DNA of 64,000 nt. Origin: Nitrosomonas eutropha. Its GTDB lineage: Bacteria; Pseudomonadota; Gammaproteobacteria; Burkholderiales; Nitrosomonadaceae. The DNA lies in contig NZ_FPBL01000002.1 in the NCBI RefSeq assembly GCF_900116685.1, positions 358,617-422,616 on the forward strand, given 5' to 3'. Under the pieces are notes generated by a model. That model made no database searches, was not told the DNA's origin, and saw only the letters and a list, made by a program, of their open reading frames with translations. Positions 26,850-35,952 of this stretch are shown here, piece after piece. Both the position numbers and the translations under genes were made by a program. How positions within the stretch are numbered: the stretch's first letter is position 1; each line of letters opens with the position of its first letter.

Positions 26850-26873
26850 CCAGAAATTACTCATTTCTGGAGG
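26850..26873 (+). promoter_or_regulatory. Hairpin overlapping the ribosome site of the haem receptor gene
   Basis: CCAGAAAT (26850-26857) pairs with ATTTCTGG (26863-26870) around a 5-base loop. The last two G residues belong to the GGAGG ribosome site (26869-26873) of the receptor gene. Upstream lie repeated CCAGC units (26824-26852) that could offer alternative pairing. The arrangement suggests translational control, but no known riboswitch class is recognised. Confidence 0.45.
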
Positions 26874-26884
26874 AAGTGTTTTTT

Positions 26885-28978
26885 ATGTCATCAAGATTCA
26901 AGCATTATCCAGCCGCACCTAACATTTCGTATTTTTCAATCATCATGGCTGTATCGATGCTTTCCAATCCTGTTCATGCGCAGACAGCATCAGCTGGCGC
27001 AAAATCTGAAAACAGACTGGCTTCCGCTGACTTGAAGGAAATCACCGTTACCGCCACCCGCACCAGCCGAAAGGTAAGCGAAGTGCCTGAATCAGTCAGT
27101 GTGGTCGATACCGAGCAGATACGGACCCGACAAGCAGCCGATATTGGCGACGTACTACGCTACCTGCCTAACGTTGAACTGGGCGGTGGGCCGCGTAATC
27201 TGGGACTGAATCCGGCCATACGCGGCATGGGAGATAATCGCATCCTGTTCCTGCTGGATGGTGCCAGGCAGGATTTTAACCGTGGTCACAATGCTCGTAT
27301 CTTTACCGACCCCAGTCTGCTCAAACGTGTGGATGTCATGCGTGGACCAGCTTCTGCTGTATGGGGCAGTGGTGCGCTGGGTGGAGTGATATCGTTTACC
27401 ACACTGGATGCGACCGATCTGCTGCGCCCTGATGAGCGTTTCGGCATGAAAGTTCGCGGGGGATTTCAAAGCATGAACGAGCAATATATCCCCGGCATCA
27501 GTGCTTACGGGCTGGTTGGAGAACAATTCGACTATCTGCTTGATTTTTCCTACCGTAATGCAGCCGATGACATCCGTCACGGTGACGGCTCCAAACTGCA
27601 AAATTCCCGCTTCGAATCCTATGCCAGTCTGGCCAAATTTAACTGGACACCAGGCGATCATCACTTCACGTTTTCTGCACAAACGTTCGATCAGGCCGGG
27701 AAAGTACCTTCCAATTCGCAAGCTGCTTCTACGGCCAACACACTGGTGGACCGGGATACCGAGCAGCGCAACTATACCCTGCGCTATCGTTATGAAAACG
27801 TGGATAATGCCTGGCTCAATCCCGAAGTGCTGGTCTACCATAACACCACCTACAGTCTTGAGAAACGGCTGTTCGACCGGCGGCGTGATGAAACCGACTT
27901 CTCCACGACCGGCATCAATGCACACAACAGTTCCCATCTTGTGCTGAACAGTTTTACAACCCAGTTGATTACCTATGGCGTTGATTATTTTCATAATGAA
28001 GCCAGGGGGAAACGCAATGGCGCTACACGACCGGAATTCCCCCGGGGAGAATCAGATGTCGTCGGGCTGTATCTGCAGGATGAGATCACGCTGTGGGAAC
28101 GCTTGTCACTCATCCCCGGTGTGCGCTGGGATTATTTCAGCAGCAAGGCAGATGGCATGTCTGTCAGCTCCAATCAAAACAATCGCGTCAATTTTAAACT
28201 TGGCGGATTGCTTAAGGTAACCGAGTGGCTGTCGATTACTGGCGGCTATAGCGAAGCATTTCGCGCACCGACACTAAGCGAACTGTTCACGACCGGCACA
28301 CATTTCACTTGCGGACCAAGGTGCGCCAATCTGTTTGTACCCAATTCTAATCTCAAGCCGGAAACTGCCTTTAACAAGGAAATCGGTGCGCGCATACAAA
28401 AATCAGATCTGCTGTTTGAAAACGATCAACTGACAATGCGTGGAACCTATTTTCATAATAAGGTTAGAAATTTCGTTGATCTGATGGTTGATTTTGTCTT
28501 TCGCCCGGTTCCTGGCAACCCCGGCAGAGGCGGCACCACGACCAGTGACAACGTACACGATGCCCTACTGAAAGGGTTTGAATTAGAAGCCAGCTACGCA
28601 GCAAAATATGGCTACACCGGCTTCTCTTACGCTCAGACACGAGGTCATAACCGGACGAATGGCGGGGTATTGTCCAATGTTCAGCCGGATAAATGGATTG
28701 TAATGGCCGGGTTAAATTGGCCAACCTATGATCTTTCCCTGGGATGGCGCAGCAGTATCGTTGATGCGCAAAACCGAGTACCAACAGGCGGCACACCTAC
28801 TCCAGGCTATACATTGCACGACCTGACACTGACCTGGCTACCACAAAACGGCCCAACTAAAGGGCTACGTCTTGATTTTGGAATCGACAATCTGACTGAC
28901 AAGGATTATCGCCGTCACCTCAACGTACTGAAAGATCCGGGGCGCAACTACAAACTGGCGGTCTCTTATCAGTTCTGA
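26885..28978 (+). CDS. TonB-dependent haem/haemoglobin receptor (HemR-like)
   Basis: Outer-membrane haem importer. The plug (about 50-165) has LKEITVTATRTSRKVSEVPE, AIRGMGDNRILFLLDGAR and MRGPASAVWGSGALGGVISF. The barrel carries the haem-receptor FRAP box (SEAFRAPTLSELF) and an NPNL-like motif (VPNSNLKPE), established signatures of this family. The C-terminus ends LAVSYQF. I start at the ATG at 26885; a GTG at 26876 is nearer the GGAGG but too close to it. The protein is 697 residues. It follows the chelatase-like gene by ~90 bases and is probably in the same iron-regulated operon. Confidence 0.9.
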   Translation: MSSRFKHYPAAPNISYFSIIMAVSMLSNPVHAQTASAGAKSENRLASADLKEITVTATRTSRKVSEVPESVSVVDTEQIRTRQAADIGDVLRYLPNVELGGGPRNLGLNPAIRGMGDNRILFLLDGARQDFNRGHNARIFTDPSLLKRVDVMRGPASAVWGSGALGGVISFTTLDATDLLRPDERFGMKVRGGFQSMNEQYIPGISAYGLVGEQFDYLLDFSYRNAADDIRHGDGSKLQNSRFESYASLAKFNWTPGDHHFTFSAQTFDQAGKVPSNSQAASTANTLVDRDTEQRNYTLRYRYENVDNAWLNPEVLVYHNTTYSLEKRLFDRRRDETDFSTTGINAHNSSHLVLNSFTTQLITYGVDYFHNEARGKRNGATRPEFPRGESDVVGLYLQDEITLWERLSLIPGVRWDYFSSKADGMSVSSNQNNRVNFKLGGLLKVTEWLSITGGYSEAFRAPTLSELFTTGTHFTCGPRCANLFVPNSNLKPETAFNKEIGARIQKSDLLFENDQLTMRGTYFHNKVRNFVDLMVDFVFRPVPGNPGRGGTTTSDNVHDALLKGFELEASYAAKYGYTGFSYAQTRGHNRTNGGVLSNVQPDKWIVMAGLNWPTYDLSLGWRSSIVDAQNRVPTGGTPTPGYTLHDLTLTWLPQNGPTKGLRLDFGIDNLTDKDYRRHLNVLKDPGRNYKLAVSYQF

Positions 28979-29076
28979 TTCGTGTGCTGTCCAGTTTTGC
29001 TCATATAGGAGCTTGAATCTGAATGATGTGGGCAGGTTACAGTAGCTGTTCAATATCACCGGCCGGTGATTCCGAT

Positions 29077-29289
29077 TTATCTTCCTGATAGTGGCGAAAG
29101 CATTTCCAGCCCTTGATATTGCAGCATAAAACCGCGCTGACTGGCGATGTTCATAATCAGTAGAACTTTACTCTGATAATCACTGAACAACTTGTCCTGC
29201 CTGTCACTACAAAGAGATTGCAGTCTTTCCGGATACTGTTCACCCAAAGGGTTTCCATCTCTTTCTCCTGCCCTCCCCTTTTCTCCCAC
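29077..29289 (-). pseudogene. Glutathione peroxidase remnant (N-terminal part)
   Basis: The frame contains FSDYQSKVLLIMNIASQRGF followed by MLQYQGLEML. This matches the N-terminal core of glutathione peroxidases (dYkGKVLLIvNvASkCGfT-QYkGLe.L), but the catalytic Cys position is lost (ASQRG). After LEML the homology shifts frame: FRHYQEDKSE can be read in another frame before the stop. No C-terminal part is present. It is a decayed fragment between the haem receptor and the exporter operon. Confidence 0.68.
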
Positions 29290-29396
29290 CTTCCCTGGTA
29301 GCGGTATATTTTTGCAGTTAGGCGGGCAACAGTGTATTTTCTTCTAACTTCAGCTGTACAGAATGAACGAGACGATATGACGAATTACCACCTACC

Positions 29397-30404
29397 ATGA
29401 AACGTATTCTGGCTCTCATTATTATGCTTCTCATTGTGGGCAGTGGTATCTTCGCATGGATACAGCGCACTGATCAGAACGAGAACCTGCTATATCTATA
29501 TGGCAACGTTGATATCAGAGAGGTGCAACTCGCTTTTCGCCAACCAGGGCGTGTCGCACAGGTTCTGTTCGATGAAGGGGATTTCGTTGTGGCAGGCACA
29601 CGCATGGCAACACTTGATGCACAACCGTATCAGGAGGCACTAGCCGCTGCACAGGCATCGGTGCAGGTGGCACGAGCTGAGCTGGCTAAAATGCATAGCG
29701 GTTTACGTCCGCAGGAAATCACCCAGACACGGGAAGCGCTCAAACAGGCGCAAGCACTCGCACACCGGGCTGAACATGATTATGTGCGCGTCAGCAAACT
29801 GCTCCCATCCAGAGCAAGCAGCCAACATGATGTAGACAGCACCCGTGCTGCGCGTGACCAGGCCGTCGCCGGAGTCAGAGCAGCCAAAGCGGCCTTATCC
29901 CAGGCAGAAGAAGGATTTCGCAAGGAAGATATTGCAGCAGCCGATGCACAGTTAGCCGCTGCAATTGCTACCCAGGATCAGGCAACCACAGCTTTGGCTG
30001 ATACCGAGCTTTATGCGCCCAGTGATGGCACAGTAATTGCCAGAATACGTGAGCCCGGCAGTATGGTTGCCAGCCAGAACGCCATCTACAATTTGAGTCT
30101 TGATCATCCGGTATACGTGCGTGCTTATATTAACGAGACCGTGCTAGGTCGTATAACACCCGGCGCACCCGTTCAGATACGCAGCGATTCCTCAAGGAAG
30201 ATCTATCACGGCCAGATTGGTTTTATCTCGCCACGCGCCGAATTCACGCCCAAAACAGTAGAAACTACCGAGCTACGCACTGATCTGGTTTATCGTCTGC
30301 GGATCGTAGTAAATGATGCTGATCCCGCATTACGACAGGGTATGCCGGTTACAGTGGAAGTGGATACCCGCCCGACAGCTGATCTGTCCGCCGAAGGTTC
30401 CTGA
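29397..30404 (+). CDS. ybhG: Membrane-fusion (HlyD/YbhG-like) subunit of an ABC exporter
   Basis: Periplasmic adaptor linking inner-membrane ABC transporter to an outer-membrane channel. One N-terminal membrane anchor (about 5-21) is followed by a biotinyl-lipoyl half-motif (GRVAQVLFDEGDFV). A long alpha-hairpin (about 75-195) comes next, then the second lipoyl half (LYAPSDGTVIARIREPGSMV) and a beta-barrel. At 335 residues it matches YbhG. It begins a tightly packed operon with the dual ATPase and two permeases. The substrate is unknown. Confidence 0.9.
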   Translation: MKRILALIIMLLIVGSGIFAWIQRTDQNENLLYLYGNVDIREVQLAFRQPGRVAQVLFDEGDFVVAGTRMATLDAQPYQEALAAAQASVQVARAELAKMHSGLRPQEITQTREALKQAQALAHRAEHDYVRVSKLLPSRASSQHDVDSTRAARDQAVAGVRAAKAALSQAEEGFRKEDIAAADAQLAAAIATQDQATTALADTELYAPSDGTVIARIREPGSMVASQNAIYNLSLDHPVYVRAYINETVLGRITPGAPVQIRSDSSRKIYHGQIGFISPRAEFTPKTVETTELRTDLVYRLRIVVNDADPALRQGMPVTVEVDTRPTADLSAEGS

Positions 30405-30406
30405 AT

Positions 30407-32179
30407 ATGTATACCGCAGCGATCCCGCCAGTTTCTGCTGCTACAGAACATGACAAAGCGGCCATTGTTATCGATCAGCTCAATAAGCATTTTGACAACG
30501 TACATGCTTTGCGTGACCTGAGCGCAAAGATTTTCTACGGTCGCCTGACCGGCCTGGTCGGCCCGGATGGTGCTGGTAAAACCACCTTGCTACGAATTCT
30601 GGCCGGTTTGTTGAGGCCAGATACTGGCCATGTCACGCTAGCCGACTTTGATGTAGTGACAAACAATGACGCGATTCATGTCATAAGTGGCTATATGCCG
30701 CAACGCTTCGGTTTGTACGAAGACCTGACTGTGATAGAGAACATGCACCTGCAGGCACAACTGCGCGGCATGGATACCAGCCAGCAGACTGCTCTGTTTA
30801 CCAGACTCCTTGATTTCACCCGTCTTGCGCCTTTCACCAAACGTCTGTCCGGAAAACTCTCTGGTGGCATGAAACAAAAATTGGGGTTGGCCTGTGCCCT
30901 GATGGCACGTCCTAAGGTACTGTTACTGGATGAACCCAGTGTCGGCGTCGATCCGGTCAGCCGACAGGATTTGTGGCATATGGTGCAGGAACTGACCGGC
31001 GAAGGCATGGCGGTTATCTGGTCCACAGCTTATCTTGATGAAGCTGAGCGCTGCGACAGCGTGCTGCTACTCAACGAAGGCCAGTTCGCTTTTGATGGCC
31101 CTCCCGGAGAATTAACCCAACATCTCAGGAATCGCAGCTTTCGACTGGAAGCGGTTGGCACGCAGCGCCGTGCTGTACTTGCTGAGGCACTAGATTTGGA
31201 CAGTGTCAGCGATGGTGTTATTCAGGGTGCCAGCGTGCGCTTGGTATTGCGTGTTGGCTCAAGCCCTGAGCAGATTCAGATGCTGGCTAATCGAACCGGT
31301 GCGCAGTTGGTGCCTGTTCCAGCCCGTTTTGAAGATGCCTTCATTGATCTGCTGGGTGGCGGACCAGGTGGCACATCAGCGTTGGCTGAACATCTACCAC
31401 CTGTTGAATTAACTACCAGCAGTGCTGTTTCCTGCCATAACCTGACAAAACGTTTTGGTGATTTCATTGCAACTGACAACGTCAGTTTCGAAGTACATAA
31501 AGGTGAGATTTTTGGGTTGCTCGGCCCGAATGGCGCAGGTAAATCAACCACTTTCAAAATGTTGTGCGGATTGCTTAAACCCACCAGTGGCGAAGCACAT
31601 GTTGTCGGGCTGGATCTGCGCCGGGCACCCGGTATTGCAAAAGCACAGCTGGGCTACATGGCACAAAAATTTTCACTCTACGATCTGCTTTCAGTGCAGC
31701 AGAATCTGGAATTCTCCGCCGGGGTATATGGATTAGGCAGCAACATACGGCGCGATCGTATCGAAGAAATGATTAGTATCTTCGATCTGCGCCGCTGGTT
31801 ATCTGTCGCACCCGGCTCACTGCCACTGGGACACAAACAGCGCCTGGCACTGGCCTGTGCACTAATGCATCGTCCACCGGTACTGTTTCTGGATGAACCA
31901 ACCTCAGGTGTTGATCCAATTACACGACGTGAATTCTGGACGCATATCAACGGCTTGGCACGCAAAGGCGTGACAATCATGGTTACTACCCACTTCATGG
32001 ATGAAGCTGAATACTGTGATCGCGTAGCAATACTCTACCGTGCACGCCTGATTGCACTGGATACGCCTGACGCACTTAAACGGGATGCCGCCAGCGCCAA
32101 CTGTCCTGACCCAACCATGGAAGATGCTTTTATTCATCTGATAGAAACCTCGGCACTCACCGATGAGATAGAAATATGA
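30407..32179 (+). CDS. ybhF: ABC transporter ATPase with two nucleotide-binding domains (YbhF-like)
   Basis: Energises the exporter. The first domain (about 20-250) has Walker A GPDGAGKTTLL, signature LSGGMKQKLGLA and Walker B VLLLDEPSVGVDP. The second (about 345-580) has GPNGAGKSTTF, a degenerate signature LPLGHKQRLALA and VLFLDEPTSGVDP. The altered second signature suggests unequal ATP sites, as seen in other fused ABC proteins. The 590-residue fusion matches YbhF. It starts 2 bases after ybhG and overlaps ybhS by 4 bases. Confidence 0.93.
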   Translation: MYTAAIPPVSAATEHDKAAIVIDQLNKHFDNVHALRDLSAKIFYGRLTGLVGPDGAGKTTLLRILAGLLRPDTGHVTLADFDVVTNNDAIHVISGYMPQRFGLYEDLTVIENMHLQAQLRGMDTSQQTALFTRLLDFTRLAPFTKRLSGKLSGGMKQKLGLACALMARPKVLLLDEPSVGVDPVSRQDLWHMVQELTGEGMAVIWSTAYLDEAERCDSVLLLNEGQFAFDGPPGELTQHLRNRSFRLEAVGTQRRAVLAEALDLDSVSDGVIQGASVRLVLRVGSSPEQIQMLANRTGAQLVPVPARFEDAFIDLLGGGPGGTSALAEHLPPVELTTSSAVSCHNLTKRFGDFIATDNVSFEVHKGEIFGLLGPNGAGKSTTFKMLCGLLKPTSGEAHVVGLDLRRAPGIAKAQLGYMAQKFSLYDLLSVQQNLEFSAGVYGLGSNIRRDRIEEMISIFDLRRWLSVAPGSLPLGHKQRLALACALMHRPPVLFLDEPTSGVDPITRREFWTHINGLARKGVTIMVTTHFMDEAEYCDRVAILYRARLIALDTPDALKRDAASANCPDPTMEDAFIHLIETSALTDEIEI

Positions 32180-33324
32180 ACAGCGCATCCGGCCAGGAGA
32201 AAATAACGGTACGTCACTTTGATCCGGTGCGCTTTATGGCTTTGGTACGCAAGGAAAGTCTGCAGGCAATACGCGATCCGTCAACGCTGCTAATCGCACT
32301 GGTTTTACCGCTGATTCTACTGTTCCTGTTTGCCTACGCTGTATCGCTGGATGTACGCCATGTACGCATCGGTGTCGTGCTGGAATCACCAGGGGCAACC
32401 GCACGAACGCTGGCCGATGCATTTTCCGGAACGCTCTATCTGGATGTAACCTACGCATATGATCGCCGCGAAATAGCTGGAAAACTGGTTAGCGGTGAAT
32501 TACGTGGCTATGTCGTCATTCCGCAAGATTTTGAACGGCATTTTGCTGAAACAGGCCAGCCGCTGGTACAAATCATCACCGATGGTTCGCAGCCCAATAC
32601 GGCTGATTTTGTTGCCAATTACACTCAAGGGGTTATACAAACCTGGGCAGCCAGTTTTACTGAAACCATGTCAACACCAGCTGTTCAGCTGGAGCCGCGT
32701 TATTGGTTCAATCCCGAGCTAGCCAGCCGAAGTGCCTTAGTACCGGGCGCCATTGCCATTATCATGACTATTATTGGCACCCTGCTGACGGCACTGGTCG
32801 TAGCACGCGAATGGGAACGCGGCACGATGGAAGTTATTTTGTCCACGCCGGCATCAGTGCTGGAGATTCTGGCCGGCAAGCTACTGCCGTATTTCGTGCT
32901 CGGCATGTTATCCACTCTGATCGCAGCGGCGCTGGCCGTATTCCTGTTCGATGTACCATTGCGTGGCTCCCTGCCTGCATTGCTGGTACTTTCCGCTGTT
33001 TTCATGATACCGGCCCTGGGCCAGGGATTGCTGATTTCATCACTGACACGCAACCAGTTCCTCGCCTCACAGCTGGCCCTGTTTTCCGGTTATCTGCCCG
33101 CGTTTATGTTGTCTGGTTTCCTGTTCGAGATTGATGCCATGCCTGCCCCCGTCCGGGCAATTACCTGGCTGATTCCGGCGCGCTATTTCGTCTCTTCGCT
33201 GAAAACGATATTTCTGGCAGGCGATATCTGGGAAGTTTTCATCCCCGATCTGATCGGTATGGCGACAATTGGTCTGGTATTTTTTCTGATCGCGCAGCGC
33301 CACACACGTAAAAGTCTGGAGTAG
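32176..33324 (+). CDS. ybhS: ABC-2 type permease (YbhS-like)
   Basis: Inner-membrane permease of 382 residues. One N-terminal helix (TLLIALVLPLILLFLFAYAV) is followed by a ~130-residue periplasmic domain and five C-terminal helices, the ABC-2 plan. The motif REWERGTMEVILSTPAS before the third helix is characteristic. It overlaps the ATPase gene by 4 bases (ATGA). It pairs with the next permease gene, as in ybhGFSR. Confidence 0.92.
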   Translation: MNSASGQEKITVRHFDPVRFMALVRKESLQAIRDPSTLLIALVLPLILLFLFAYAVSLDVRHVRIGVVLESPGATARTLADAFSGTLYLDVTYAYDRREIAGKLVSGELRGYVVIPQDFERHFAETGQPLVQIITDGSQPNTADFVANYTQGVIQTWAASFTETMSTPAVQLEPRYWFNPELASRSALVPGAIAIIMTIIGTLLTALVVAREWERGTMEVILSTPASVLEILAGKLLPYFVLGMLSTLIAAALAVFLFDVPLRGSLPALLVLSAVFMIPALGQGLLISSLTRNQFLASQLALFSGYLPAFMLSGFLFEIDAMPAPVRAITWLIPARYFVSSLKTIFLAGDIWEVFIPDLIGMATIGLVFFLIAQRHTRKSLE

Positions 33325-33329
33325 CGACG

Positions 33330-34454
33330 ATGTCATACCAGAATTTCCGCATTATCCTTATTCGCTTGCACGCCCAGTTCGTCAAAGAACTGCTCTGCAT
33401 CCTGCGTGATCCACGCAACCGGGTTGTAGTGTTCGTACCACCATTGCTGCAGCTGCTGATATTTGCTTATGCGGCTACCCTGGAGGTGCGTAATGTCGAT
33501 ATTGCCGTGTATAACCAGGATACAGGACGAGAAGCGCAGGAAGTCGTATGGCATCTGGAAGCAGCACGTTTCATTGCACATGTGCACCATGTTCACAGTA
33601 ATACAGCGTTACGTGAACAGCTGACACAAGGAAAAGTGATTGCCGCAATCACCATTCCTGCCGATTTCTCTCGCACGATTGCCATTAACGGAAGTGGCCA
33701 TGTACAGGTACTGGTTGATGGCCGGCGCAGTAATTCCGGGCAAATCGTTACTGGCTATCTCTCCACCATCGCCAAAGATATTCGCTTTACGGCAAACCCC
33801 GTTCCGGCACCGGAAACATCTGTAGTTGTACGCCACTGGTTTAACCCCAATCTGGTTTACCTCTGGTTTATGGTTCCCGGCTTGACCGGAACACTCGCCT
33901 TTTTCAGTGCACTCATGATCACAGCACTCTCTATTGCCCGGGAGCGCGAGCTTGGGACTTTCGATCAACTGCTGGTATCCCCTGCTTCAACGCTGGAAAT
34001 TATTTTATCCAAATCACTGCCAGCACTGGTCATCAGCACCCTGCTCGCTTTCCTGATGATTAGTATGGCAGTATGGTTTTTCCACATTCCATTTACGGGA
34101 TCATTTGGATTGTTACTGGTCGGACTCATTCTGTTTATCTTGTCTGCGGTAGGCATTGGCTTGGTAATTTCTGCCATTAGTATGACGCAGCAGCAAGCCA
34201 TTTTGGGTGGGTTCGTCATCGGCGTGCCAACCGTACTGATATCCGGTTTCGCTACGCCAATCGAAAACATGCCAGTATTGTTGCAATGGCTGTCTCAAGC
34301 CATCCCGCTCACTCATTTTTTGATCATTATCGAAGGCTGTTTTCTCAAGGCGCTTCCACCTTGGGACATCCTTGCAAACCTCTGGCCACTGGCAGCAATT
34401 TCCCTCACTACGCTGCCCATGGCAATCATCTTTACCCGTAACCGGTTACAATAA
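33330..34454 (+). CDS. ybhR: ABC-2 type permease (YbhR-like)
   Basis: Second inner-membrane permease of the exporter, 374 residues, with the same topology as its neighbour. It has an N-terminal helix (VVVFVPPLLQLLIFAYAATL), a periplasmic domain and five C-terminal helices, with ARERELGTFDQLLVSPAS as family motif. It begins 5 bases after ybhS and closes the four-gene operon. The likely substrate class is unknown; YbhFSR in E. coli has been linked to drug efflux. Confidence 0.92.
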   Translation: MSYQNFRIILIRLHAQFVKELLCILRDPRNRVVVFVPPLLQLLIFAYAATLEVRNVDIAVYNQDTGREAQEVVWHLEAARFIAHVHHVHSNTALREQLTQGKVIAAITIPADFSRTIAINGSGHVQVLVDGRRSNSGQIVTGYLSTIAKDIRFTANPVPAPETSVVVRHWFNPNLVYLWFMVPGLTGTLAFFSALMITALSIARERELGTFDQLLVSPASTLEIILSKSLPALVISTLLAFLMISMAVWFFHIPFTGSFGLLLVGLILFILSAVGIGLVISAISMTQQQAILGGFVIGVPTVLISGFATPIENMPVLLQWLSQAIPLTHFLIIIEGCFLKALPPWDILANLWPLAAISLTTLPMAIIFTRNRLQ

Positions 34455-34498
34455 AAACGGGAATCTGAATTCTCAATCTAAATTACGTAAAACGAAAA

Positions 34499-34633
34499 AT
34501 GAAGAAAATGACATTAATCAGCGGACGCTCCAGCGGCACCGGCCATTGCACTGCTCATGGTCTGCAGAAGCACGATTATCGTGTCCTTGCTACTGCCTGT
34601 CAGCAGGAAAATATAGATATGTTACCGGTATAA
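34499..34633 (+). pseudogene. Short-chain dehydrogenase remnant (N-terminal part)
   Basis: The frame starts MKKMTLISGRSSGTGHCTAH and continues GLQKHDYRVLATACQQENID. This is the first beta-alpha-beta unit of an SDR enzyme, with the TGxxxGxG cofactor motif altered to SGRSSGTG. A stop follows, then GLQSLQ still resembles the SDR sequence. The rest of the enzyme is absent. It lies just after ybhR and before the second Fur box. Confidence 0.65.
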
Positions 34634-34753
34634 GGACTGCAAAGTCTCCAGTCAAAACCGCCAAAAGAGAAATAACCTGAGAGATTAATCTCTGTACCCC
34701 TTCCAGAATTCAGTTTTCTTCAAAAAAACTCTTGCACAAATTATTTTTATCTA

Positions 34754-34772
34754 TATAATGATAATCATTCTC
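34754..34772. promoter_or_regulatory. Fur box before hemP
   Basis: TATAATGATAATCATTCTC matches the 19-bp Fur consensus at 17 positions. It lies 26-45 bases before the hemP ATG. It is the stronger of the two Fur boxes in the window and predicts iron repression of hemP and probably of the following DUF2325 gene. Confidence 0.85.
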
Positions 34773-34798
34773 ATTAACCAATACAGCTGGAACGAGAT

Positions 34799-34987
34799 AT
34801 GAATATCATCGATACCCAATACCAGGCAGATTCTGAATTGAATGACAAACTGATTTCACAATTTCCCATCAAGTTGATCAGCAGCAAAGTTTTGTTCGGG
34901 ATAGGCAATGAAATACTCATTCAGCATCGGGGCGAACAATATCACTTACGCCTGACTCGCAACGATAAACTGATACTGACAAAATAA
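34799..34987 (+). CDS. hemP: Hemin uptake protein HemP
   Basis: A small cytoplasmic protein of 62 residues. The C-terminal half (ISSKVLFGIGNEILIQHRGE then QYHLRLTRNDKLILTK) has the family pattern S..L.g....i.H.g..Y.LRlTr.gKLILTK. HemP proteins are iron-repressed and needed for, or associated with, haem uptake; in Burkholderia a relative acts as a regulator of haem receptor genes. It sits directly behind the Fur box and may be cotranscribed with the DUF2325 gene 146 bases further on. Confidence 0.9.
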   Translation: MNIIDTQYQADSELNDKLISQFPIKLISSKVLFGIGNEILIQHRGEQYHLRLTRNDKLILTK

Positions 34988-35133
34988 TTTACAAGCGTAT
35001 TTCTGATCTACGCTCAAAGCTGATAGATATTAACTTTCATAGCAATCACTGGCAGTTCTCTCTCTCCTCTTCCAGTGATTTATGACGGCAAGCCAGCCCC
35101 TCCTCCCGGGGCAAGCCAGCCTTTTTTTCTGAG

Positions 35134-35880
35134 ATGGAATTGATTATGAAATTTCTGGAAAAAACAGCATTGGTGCCAGTCGGTCAGGATGTACAGCCAA
35201 ATTCCAGCAAATTACCCAAAATTCATCGAAGCAAAGCAGTGTTCACTACGTTTTTCTATCAAGACAAGCAACAAGTTCCAAGGCTGGGATGGAGATTAAA
35301 GCATTTGTACCACTTGATCTGCTCAGCTTTGTCACGTACCGCGCACGGGAACACAGTCCGACTTCAGCCTGAAAATCCTGCATACACCAAGACCCCAATT
35401 GATTACAACAGCAATATCAACACACTGAAAACGCCAGTTGATACCAGCCTGCACTGGATCAGATCAGGTCGGCCACATCCATATCCCGTCACGCCAACTA
35501 TCAACTGTCCGAAAGATGATTGCTGTCATCTTGTTGATCAGTCTGTTTTATGTATAGGCGGGCGTGCAGCACTCTATCCGGATTATCACCGTCTGATTGA
35601 GGCTGCTGGTGGCCACTTTATGGCATTCCGCAGTAGTGTGCAGGATAATGCAAATTGTCTGCTCGCCCTGCTTGATTGTGTAAATATTGTGATTTGTCCG
35701 GCGGACTGCATCAACCATGAAGATTTTTTTACCGTCAGGCGATATTGCCAGCGTACCCGCAAATACTGTGCAATTCTGGAGCGATCAGATCTGGCCACCT
35801 TTCGCAAGGCGGTGGAAATTCTCTCCCGCAATAACTGCTACCCGGGCAGACTGGGTTCATCTCATCCGTTGGCAACTTGA
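35134..35880 (+). CDS. DUF2325 protein, short form
   Basis: A 248-residue (or 244 from the second ATG at 35146) protein of unknown function. The first ~125 residues are basic and unlike the other DUF2325 protein. The C-terminal domain (about 135-220) has VLCIGGRAALYPDYHRLIEA and C188-P-A-D-C192-x2-H195, with further cysteines at 205 and 212. The domain is paralogous to that at 23.7-25 kb, but no coiled coil is present. Position behind a Fur box and HemP, and before a copper oxidase, supports a role in haem or metal metabolism; this is inference. Confidence 0.8.
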   Translation: MELIMKFLEKTALVPVGQDVQPNSSKLPKIHRSKAVFTTFFYQDKQQVPRLGWRLKHLYHLICSALSRTAHGNTVRLQPENPAYTKTPIDYNSNINTLKTPVDTSLHWIRSGRPHPYPVTPTINCPKDDCCHLVDQSVLCIGGRAALYPDYHRLIEAAGGHFMAFRSSVQDNANCLLALLDCVNIVICPADCINHEDFFTVRRYCQRTRKYCAILERSDLATFRKAVEILSRNNCYPGRLGSSHPLAT

Positions 35881-35952
35881 TCATCACAGATACAGAACCC
35901 GTTACTAACAGCACTGAGCACTGGAAGGAAATTAAAGGAAGGATCACCACCC

